Made by a program: the position numbers and the translations under genes. Of a DNA stretch of 33,018 nucleotides, positions 1 through 8,274 are shown piece after piece. The number at the start of each line of letters is the position of its first letter. The first letter of the stretch is position 1. The stretch comes from Pelargonium cotyledonis. Lineage: Eukaryota > Streptophyta > Magnoliopsida > Geraniales > Geraniaceae. The stretch is taken from NCBI GenBank assembly GCA_036897625.1, contig JAYMTA010000260.1, positions 1-33,018 on the forward strand. The letters run 5' to 3'. Below the pieces are notes generated by a model, which saw nothing but the letters and a program-made list of their open reading frames with translations, searched no databases and was not told the origin of the DNA.

Positions 1-500
1 GTGGAGGAGAGAGCTCCGTGAGGCGTAGGGAGGCTCCGCTGCCAGCGAATGGAGGCTCGACGGAGGCGAAGCTCTGGCCGTCGAAGCTTCGGCCATGGAA
101 GCTCGGCGAGCACGGCTTCAAGCTCCGTGCAGATCTGAGCTTGCCGGAGACGGAGGAAGGAGCTCGCCCATGTCATCGCTGTTCACGCCCACGCGAAGGA
201 GAAGGACGGAGCTCGACGCCAGAGGTGGAGGACGGAGCTCGGCGATATCATGGCAGAGGAGCTAAACGGAGAAGTCGATCCTTCTTTTTCTTTTTTTTCT
301 TTTTTATTTTTTATATTTATAGAAAATGAAAAATGAAGAGTAATTTGATAATTTTAACGTCTCACTGACGGTTTTAGGAACGGAAGCTTGATTATATAGT
401 TTAAAATAGTCGAAAGTTGCAAAAACTAATTTAAGATAGTAAGTTGTAAAAGAGAGAGTTTTGGATAACCATTTGTAATTACCCATTCATATAATTATAT
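1..500. repeat. GC-rich block joined to AT-rich repeat-like DNA
   Basis: Bases 1-280 are unusually GC-rich for this window, with many GAGCTC/GGCTCCG-type words. They end abruptly in a T-rich run at 285-310. Bases 345-480 then carry short phrases (equal to minus-strand 'GCAACTTTCGACTATTTTAAA' in style) of a kind common at the ends of plant non-autonomous DNA transposons. The only long plus-strand frame (18-329) is Arg/Gly/Pro-rich and runs into the T-tract as poly-Phe, so it does not look like a real protein. I read this as transposon-derived non-coding DNA, possibly Mutator-like. No terminal repeat is visible because the left end is outside the window. Confidence 0.3.
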
Positions 501-730
501 AAATCGGTCTCCACTTTACTTGTTTTTAGACATAGAAAGTTCTTTTAGGAGAGTTCCCACAAGAATTGCTGATATATACACACAGAGTTTCTTTGATATG
601 AAAAGCACGGGACACAGAAAATTCTTTGATATGAAAGAACCCCAGAGAAGCTAACAATTTAGTTTCTAATCAAGCAACTTCAAGCTGCAATACATTTCAT
701 ACAAATTTCATAGTCTTGCAAACATAAAAT

Positions 731-3700
731 TCAGCCTGAACAAACCACATTAAGTGACACAGGACTTGTGCTTGTTGTGCATATGATTGATACTCTTAAC
801 AGCCAAGTGACACAGACAAATGAACAAGCCACATTATTTGTTTCATTACCATGAGAATCACTTAGTAACAGTGGTTGGGTATTTGATGATGATGTTAACT
901 GGATTTCCATTACAGAGCTTGTGCAAGCAGAATCTTCATCCCATGGACTATAATATGCTTAAAACATTAACAGCAATGTGCGCTTATCAAAAAAATTAAT
1001 GTTCTAATCCTTTCCCATCCAACTTCAAGCATCTTTTTAACAAGTTAGCAACAGCCCCAACATCATCTTACCTATACATTGTTGCTTAACTTGGGCTTAA
1101 TCTTCTGTCTTCTGTCTTCTCATACTGACTTTGTAAAACCAGCATACTACGATGATGAAAATCAGTAGTCTACGACTAGAGCTCAGATCTGCATAACAAA
1201 AGCAAAACATCAATTAGATAGAATTATGAACACCAATTCATGGAAGACTATTATCCACTCGAAATCAGAAAGAAAGAAAGAAAGAAAGAAGGAAAGAAAG
1301 AAAGAGAGGAAGGACTATAATTTAATCTTGCTATATAAGATAGAAGAATATGATAGAGGACAGTCTGACATACATATAATTATGATCTTAATCCGATGTT
1401 TACGACCTTCATATCTGAAATCTCCATCATATGTATTTATACAAGTCTGACTTTGTGAATACTCTGCTCACAGTAATTTTATCTGGATCCTTGCATTCAT
1501 TGATATCTAACATATGTATACAAAAATAATGAGCATTAATAATGTTGAAGCATGGAAAAGAAAACGAATCCAATTGCATCCAGATAGTGTTTGCATTGGA
1601 TTATGGTTTGGGAGTAGAATGGAATTCCATTAATGATGTTTGGTTTGGACGAGAACCACCTCATTCCCACTCTCATTCTCATTCTTTTCCATGCTCAAAG
1701 TAATGGGAATGAAAATGACAATGGAAATAGGAATAGAGAAGATGGTAACTATCATGGGTTTCATTTCCATTCTCAATTTGTTCATTAGCAAAAAATGAGA
1801 ATTAAAACGGAAATGAGGTGATTCTAATCTAAATATTATCAGTGGGAATTTCATTACCATTTTCATTTTAAGTCTCAAACAAAAAATCTTACCCCAGACT
1901 ACATATAACTCTTGCAGGCACTAGGTTGGTAGTAGCATCTACCTCACTCAACTGACCTGCACGCTTAGTGCGTAGAAACAAAATTTTCATTTTGCCTCAA
2001 ACTTTGCTCCCAGTAATAATTACATTCTTAAAAGTGTCACTATACTAATTACTGACTTCAGTGAACTAAGATAACTTTTTAATAAGCTATTTGCAGTTGG
2101 TTGATTACAGTATTAAGTGTTAAGAACAAACATTGATCATTGTAAGATAACCATCTTACCTTTTCTTTCTAAATAGTTCTTCATTATGAAAAAGATACGC
2201 CAAAAGACATATCCATTACTAGTCATTGGCTTGTAGTTTATACACACACAGACATACACACACGCACATGCATATGCGATAGCCTTAAGAGAAAATAAAC
2301 TTACTGTTGGCTATTATTTATTGCCATAGCTGAAAGCAATGTAGTTTTCAAGTCATCAATATCCTTGAGCAACTTGTCATTCCCTTGTTTCCCACTAGCT
2401 ATCTCAACAAGCAATGCTGCATGAGCCAACAGTTTGCAATAGATCAAATATGAGTAAATAATGTAAATGTGTACACATACTAGTAACAGAATCATACGAA
2501 GAAATTATCATTTCAAGAAACATAAAACTTATATCAAGATTGGCATAATTACTGATAGATTGTTTCCATCATGTACAAAATGAAAATCATGTCACAAACG
2601 AATAAATTTGCTTGATCAGCATAGCAAACAAACAATGTTGTGGACTGACATAAAAACCAATGGCCAGAAATTTTATGTGAAAATACATAACTATTTTTTT
2701 CAAGTGATAATTTTGGAAAACAAGATAGTAATACCCAAGTTATTATTATGAAGATCTTGGAGAATTTCATCCACAAATGCTGACATTGAGTTTTTCATAG
2801 CATCACATTTCTTATGCAAAATATGCATATCATTTTGAAGAAACTCTTTCTCTAACAACAGAGCTCCCAACTCATCAGTATCTCCTTTTCCAATATCCTT
2901 CTGAAATTCTAGACATGTAGTGGTAAATCCATCCCTGTAAATTAGCAGATGAATCACCAGTCAGGATCACCGGTTGTTAAGTTTAAGTATCATTAGAAGA
3001 GATATTTAACTTTTCACTATAAATAAACCAAGCAAAGAAAACTAATGGTCATGTAATATACCAAATAGAATATTAAAAGTAACCCGCTTACTGACATTAC
3101 ATAAAATTGTGTCAGTACCGCTGGTCATTCATTCTTTTACGTATCTCATCTCGCCTCATTTGTAAACAACATAATTCCTCTGCCAAGAGTTTCTCTGAGG
3201 CTCTTGCATCAACTATAAAAGGGAAAACAAAATATGGATAAGAGGATAAAGCAACAGTCATAATTAGAGCACTCCATTAAGAAAAACACATAAAACATTA
3301 GAATCATGTAGCTAAAGCCAATAACAAACCGAAGTAATTAACAAGCAGTTCTCTCCAGTGTTGAACATAACTCGTTACATAACTCCTCGGCAAGTTCTTC
3401 CATTGGTCTTGGAGCCTAATTGCAGTCTATACAACATACTTCTATCACATTGATGCAATGGCCATAAGCTAACATGTATACAAAAATCCTAGTTGCACAC
3501 TGTAAATATATTACACTCTGCTAAAACGTCAGACAGGAAAGTGACAATTTACAAACAGAAATTGTGGGATAGCTTACACACAAACCTTTCTTGTACACAT
3601 GGTATTAAATCATAAACAATATTTTATGCCAACTCCTTAAAATCTCCCCACAAACAGTCTCTTTGGATTTCACATATAATCACAAAAGGGGTACTGCACA

Positions 3701-4413
3701 TATTTGGGGTTAATATGTCTTTAAACAAACTTGTCTATTTGTCCGGCTTCTGAAATTTCTCCATGTATTGGATTTTTTCTAAATGATAGTAAACAATTTT
3801 TTTTGTGGTTTACTAAATTCTTGCACTCTAATATGTCACTCACGACATCGTTAACAGCAATTGGAATGCTAACATCTATTAAAGGACAAAACCTATAGAC
3901 CATATGATGAGAATTGCACTAAAAAGTAAAAACATTGACAAATTATTAACCTTAAACTGTCCTTTTATTAATTCCACAATAGTTAAGAAGCAATCCGAAA
4001 CAACACAGAAATGCTCCATCATGGATAGCAACCAAAATATTTTAAATAATTAGTTAATTCCAAATCATAATGAATTCAAAAGTAAAACGCATGGTTATCT
4101 CCAAAAAAACTTGAAAAGGCATCAAATCCAAGCAAATCACAACCATAAAATTCAGTAACTGTAAGTGAATCAAAGAAGATCAAATTTTACCTATGACGGT
4201 GCTTAATCCGATGAGCTCGAACTGCGACATGTAAAGCATCTTAGTCAACTCCGATTCTCTGGCAGCCAGAGAGCACTCGATCTCCGAACATTTCACGATC
4301 TCCGATTCGATTTCTCGCGTGATTTGAATATTTTCTTCGATCTCTTCGTTTACATGATCGAGCGTGCCCTTAAGAGAGCATATTTCATTGAGAATCGCTC
4401 CTGAATCCTCCAT
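731..4413 (-). CDS. Five-exon coiled-coil protein, function unknown (~281 aa)
   Basis: I assembled five exons by eye: 4413-4191, 3212-3119, 2934-2735, 2416-2305 and 947-731. All introns are GT-AG and the phases join without a break (846 nt, 281 aa plus stop). Exon 1 begins MEDSGAILNEICSLK and is a long acidic heptad-like helix. Exon 2 reads DARASEKLLAEELCCLQ, exon 3 contains KGDTDELGALLLEKEF, and exon 4 contains GNDKLLKDIDDLKTTLL. The first 210 or so residues are therefore mostly coiled coil. The last exon is Ser/Thr-rich and ends in a hydrophobic stretch, and is the least certain. If exon 4 is not spliced at its strong GTAAGT donor, the protein stops immediately at TAA (2303-2301). I do not recognise the family; a structural or motor/kinetochore-associated coiled-coil protein is possible. 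It is unrelated to the F-box cluster to its right. Confidence 0.6.
1268..1305. repeat. GAAA microsatellite
   Basis: Imperfect (GAAA)n tract with a GGAA interruption, located in the long last intron of the coiled-coil gene. It produces a Lys/Glu-rich plus-strand frame that should not be read as a protein. Confidence 0.85.
1600..1900. mobile_element. Possible foldback MITE in last intron of the coiled-coil gene
   Basis: The left side carries TGTTTGGTTTGGAC and CACCTCATTCCCACT. The right side, read on the minus strand, carries TGTTTGAGACTT, ATTCCCACT and CACCTCATTTCC. The flanks are therefore imperfect inverted repeats around a core rich in GGAATG/CATTCC words. This layout is typical of small non-autonomous DNA elements. 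I could not fix a target-site duplication, so boundaries and superfamily are uncertain. Confidence 0.4.
2241..2276. repeat. CA-rich microsatellite
   Basis: Imperfect (CA)n tract immediately after (on the minus strand) exon 4 of the coiled-coil gene, 25-60 nt into its last intron. Confidence 0.7.
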
Positions 4414-4904
4414 CAAACCCTCTGCTAAGATTCAGTCTCAGAGTCGCTCTTGCGATTTTCCAGCATTTGCCACCATTTGTTGTGGTCCTTTTAAACCTTT
4501 CACCTACCAAGGGATCGTTGAATGGGCCAAGTCTCTTAAGGCCCGTAAGCTGTCTCACCCAATAGGTGAAGCAGTGAAGGTATCGGGTTTTCATTTTTGT
4601 TTTGAATCGGGGTTTCTCTAACCCGACCCGAATTCAAAGGCTTTCGAAACCGAACCTACTGTGTTTGTGCTTTGTTCATTTCTGCGTCTTTTACTTAAAC
4701 ATTAAAAATCAAGACATGTTTAGACAAGTGGTTATTATCACTTTGATTTTTTTTTTTTAGATCTCGAGCTCGGTGGGATTTAGAATGACGCTCCTTTTGA
4801 GGAAATATTGTTATATTAAAAAAAATAATAATAACTTAGACGTTAAAACCAATAATATGCAGAGTGGTTGTGTCAAATTTATAATATATATATTCTGTAT
4901 AGCA

Positions 4905-5030
4905 TGTTTTTAGCTTCTGAAAGTAAGGAACTAGATAAGGTGTAAACAAGCATGATTATATCGAAAAATGGTCTCTAAAACATCCGCGAAAAGTTCAAAT
5001 TTAAGCAGTTCTGAAACCATCACATATATC
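4905..5030 (+). pseudogene. 3' scrap of a RING-H2 gene and its 3' flank
   Basis: The sequence TTCTGAAAGTAAGG followed by AACTAGATAAG...TGTAA matches the stop codon and 3' flank of the RING-H2 gene at 12478-13374, which has TTCTGAAAGTAAG then AACTAGAT. The match continues through 'AAGTTCAAATTTA' and 'ACACATCAATTCCA' up to the stop of the neighbouring F-box copy. The rest of the RING gene is missing to the left, so the duplicated block appears broken near 4905. The scrap is too short to code for anything. Confidence 0.5.
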
Positions 5031-6587
5031 TCATATCAGAAACACATCAATTCCATAATCATCTTTCAAATTTATCTGCTCCTTCAACTGCTCGATCCTT
5101 GATTTGTTTTGTTGGAATCTCTCTACCAACTCTTTCTGCTCTTCACACTTCTTCCTAAGCTCCTCCCTTGGCTCCTTCATCGAATTGCATTTCATAGAGA
5201 TGGGACTTGGAACCAATCCAATCCTATCGAGACATAACACAATGAGCAGGGGCGCAAAGGGAAAGGAAAGTAACAACATCAAATGACAAGGTATCAATAA
5301 CAAGTGTGAACTATTAGCTAAATAGCAAACTTCAACTAGAAAATCATGGCACAATTAAATTGGCTAAACTAATACGCAAATGCTCACCTTAATTTGACAT
5401 CAAGCCCATATGCAAGATTTGCCATCATAGGATCCTCAAGCCGAAAAAGACTAGGACTATAAGCAACAGCTTTAAAGTCGCGACTAGGAGCACGGTCTAT
5501 ACTTCTAAAACTTTTTATAGCTGGATCATAGGCAACCAGAACTCCGGCGCCAGTAAGCATCAATATTTCACCATTGTCCAGATAATTTATGAGTTCAAAC
5601 TTAGATTTACTCACACTGTGCCATAACTTTCTTTCAACAGAAAATACTTTGGTCCATGAATCTCAAACACCATATTCCTTCATCACCCATATGTCAATAC
5701 AACTTCCAGAGCTAAAATCTGTTATAGAAAGGCAACCCCCTAATGATCCGATTCTCACTTGATTCATTTTGATTGCATTTAAGTGTGGCGGGAGCGGAAC
5801 ATTTCTGAACTGCTCACTGTCAAAATAAAAAAAAACTATAACAATACCATTAGGATTTCGAGCCTCTATTACCCAATGAACTGCAGCTTCCACAAACACT
5901 CGAGGCATTATATCCGGATGCAAATCCGGGCAATAATCAACAATCCTCCAAGAGAATTCGCCTTTCCCAAATGTAAATACCTCAGCCATGTCTTTAGATG
6001 AAGTCCTACCAGTGACAGGATCAATTGCACAAACCATACGCAAAAGCTTGAATTTTTTAGCCATTGGACTGAAACCAAAGGCATAGTTGGTAACTATAAA
6101 GCTATCTCCAGGTGCAGGAAAAGCAATGAACTGATCCGTAATCGGATTCCATATCACAGCAAATTTGCTGGACAATCCACGACAACAAAGGAACCCATGA
6201 CACGAATTGAATAAGTAGACTGAGTGTGTCTCCAAAATCAACATTATTATCAGGTCCGACACTAAACCTAGGGCTTTGAAATACGACGTTAAATTGAACC
6301 CTAGAAACAGAGCTGTGTCGAGTTTCGAACTCACCCAAAACCAGATCTGTTGAGAACTTGCTTTCTTTAGGGTGTTCAAGCAAGATCTCAGTGGCTGCTC
6401 TCGTTGAGCGCAATTTCGCGAATTCGGTATCTGAGGTGAGAAGGAGCCATGATTTGCAGACGCAGCTGCAAGCCAGGAGCGTCCTGTTGGGTAGTCTGGA
6501 TAGAATTTCCAGAAGAATCTGGTTAGGCAGATTGTCGACGAGCGAACGCGAAGAAGAAGATGAAGAATCGGCGCGTGGATCTTCCAT
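5031..6587 (-). pseudogene. F-box copy A: F-box/FBA gene with frameshift, nonsense codon and fused coiled-coil exon
   Basis: The start is the ATG at 6587 (MEDPRADSSSSSS). The F-box follows at about residues 18-60 (DNLPNQILLEILSRLP, CVCKSWLLL), then an F-box-associated domain (NSCHGFLCC, NPITDQFIAFPAP, FGFSPMAKKFKLLRM, DIWVMKEYGV). Two lesions break it. One is a frameshift at the GTGTGT run at 6224-6229, explained by loss of one AC unit. The other is TGA (5665-5663) directly after MKEYGV, where paralogues have Arg or Gln. The frame resumes as DSWTKVFSVER and ends DVKLR at 5384. The donor AAG|GTGAGC (exon end 5388) overlaps that stop. An acceptor CGATAG|G (exon start 5223) continues in phase into IGLVPSPISMKCNSMKEP and a coiled coil, ending at 5031. 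The middle exon present in copies B and C is absent. Confidence 0.85.
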
Positions 6588-6731
6588 ATTCGCATTGATT
6601 TTGCTGCTGCTTCTGAAGCAGCCAAAGAATGAGCAGAGCCCGATTGAATTCAACCACACCAGACGGAAAAGAAGAGTTCGGCTATGTAAATTTGTGTAAT
6701 TCGAACGAAAATTATTGATGATAATTGAGTA

Positions 6732-6740
6732 CAATATATA
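6732..6740 (-). promoter_or_regulatory. TATA-like box upstream of F-box copy A
   Basis: Minus-strand AGATATATATTGT lies about 145 nt upstream of the ATG at 6587. A close match, AGATATATTGT, sits at the same distance upstream of copy B (11266-11276), which supports a shared ancestral core promoter. Confidence 0.4.
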
Positions 6741-6832
6741 TCTATGATTTTATGGAAACAAATCAGGCTTGATTATAGCAATTTACACTAATTAGTAGAC
6801 AGGAACTTAAGATTTGCAATACTCACACCGAC

Positions 6833-7390
6833 TTTTTTTTTTTTTTTTTTTATAATTTTGATAGCGAAACATTTATTGATCTAAAGCAACTAGTACAACT
6901 TCTATAATTCTTGACAAGCAAGAAACGAAAATTAGACCCAATCTAACAAGAACATATGTGACCAAGCCTAAGTAAATTCTCATGAAACTGGATGTTACCC
7001 AGTGTAGCAAATCAGGGGTACTAGGTGCCTTCCACCCAGCCTGTATAACCAAACTCAACCCAAACTAAGACTGAACCTAACCCTAATATTAAACCTAACA
7101 TAAAGAAACATACCGAAACAACCAACAAAACAAATACCAAACTTCCACTAAGGGAATATACAAACCACTAAAAAAACAACTAAAAAACTAAGGAAATACA
7201 GAAAACGATATACAACGATGTTGCAATTACCGGCAGCGAGAAAAGCAACAGCGTCGGATATCAGTTCAACCTAAATCTGGACTGAAAACTGAGTAGCGTT
7301 TGGACTCCAGCGGCAAAGCCGCCAAAGACCGCTATGTTTATACTCCTACCCTAGCAGAGAACTTTTTCTCCTGACCCTAGCAGAGAAAAA
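6833..7390 (-). mobile_element. Possible 5'-truncated LINE (3' end with poly-A)
   Basis: On the minus strand a non-coding segment runs toward 6833. It ends in GATCAATAAATGTTTCGC (carrying an AATAAA signal), then AATTATAAAA and an 18-nt poly-A tract (poly-T at 6834-6851 on the plus strand). A terminal poly-A after an AATAAA signal is typical of plant non-LTR retrotransposons or of other retroposed copies. No reverse-transcriptase reading frame is visible, so only the 3' region would be present. A 26-nt unit containing CCCTAGCAGAGAA is tandemly repeated near 7350-7390, close to the presumed 5' truncation. I found no target-site duplication. Confidence 0.4.
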
Positions 7391-8274
7391 ATTTATTACG
7401 CTACCCGAGTTTGTTATACAATTTATTTTTCAGATCTTATATTGTTTTGGCTACAATCAATGTCATAACAAACTGCCTAATAACAAACTGCCTAATTTCA
7501 ATATTCATCAGTCAACTACTACAATTTCGACGATTTGACCCAAAGCCACGTCAACAAAAATTAACATATCACTCATCAAGTTAACAGTTGGATAGACTGC
7601 ATTGTATGCATATAAATATAACCTTTAATTATATATGTAAATGTAAAACAAGACATTCATTCTTAAATAAAGTGACTATATAACATAATAAAAAATTAAG
7701 CGAATTTGTCCAGAAATTTATTCTTTCAAATATCTTTCAAAAAGTTTAAACTTAAGCCAAATTATTATATAAAATAATGATAGCTATAACGCTACAATCT
7801 CATAATCATAGCTAGAGCTGGCAAATGGATCGCGGCTTGCGGGCCATCACTGACATGACAAATGGAGGTCTAATAGTTCGAAACCCGATTTGTCAACTCT
7901 AACAGCCATAACATATTCATGGCACAACAATCAAAACTCAGTCTTCCCACACAAAAAAACTATCCATATAAAGTTTACATTATTTGAAACAAGACCAACC
8001 TCAAACCAGTCATTTATACCACAAAGTCTCAAAGATATCTTCACCTCACTCCGAAAACAAGACGAGCAGGGAACAAACTTGCAACCCAACAAGAAGAAGC
8101 TGTCCTATCAAAACAAAGAGACAACAAAAACCTTAATCAATCACAAAGACAAGGGTTGAGCCAACATTTGTGTGTGTTAATGAAAACAAATCTTTGTATA
8201 TGTTTAATGAACTATTGGTGTGTGTGCTATAGCTTACCAAATTCATCGAGGGCCTTCGTCTCTGATTCAGCTAG
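7391..8274. other. Non-coding stretch between LINE-like DNA and F-box copy B
   Basis: AT-rich DNA without a convincing gene on either strand. The plus-strand frame at 7890-8159 has no recognisable domain, and its Lys/Thr/Asn-rich composition is as expected for AT-rich non-coding DNA. At 7805-7895 there is a phrase (CTGGCAAATGGATCG) of a kind often seen in plant dispersed repeats. This region is the 3' flank of F-box copy B. It lacks the RING-H2 gene found at the equivalent place beside copies C and F. Confidence 0.5.

Noticed and set aside
18-329. Plus-strand 103-aa reading frame
   Set aside because: Low-complexity Arg/Gly/Pro-rich translation that runs into a T-tract as poly-Phe; no domain and no paralogue. 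More likely transposon-derived GC-rich DNA.
1226-1450. Plus-strand 74-aa frame rich in Lys/Glu
   Set aside because: Produced by the GAAA microsatellite within an intron.
3345-3413. Possible extra exon of the coiled-coil gene (minus strand, PMEELAEELCNELCSTLE), similar to exon 2
   Set aside because: It resembles exon 2 (LAEELC) but does not fit the phase between exon 1 and exon 2 and reads into a stop. It may be an old exon duplicate or chance.
3721-3903. Minus-strand 60-aa frame within intron 1 of the coiled-coil gene
   Set aside because: No coiled-coil character, no fitting splice sites and no recognisable domain.
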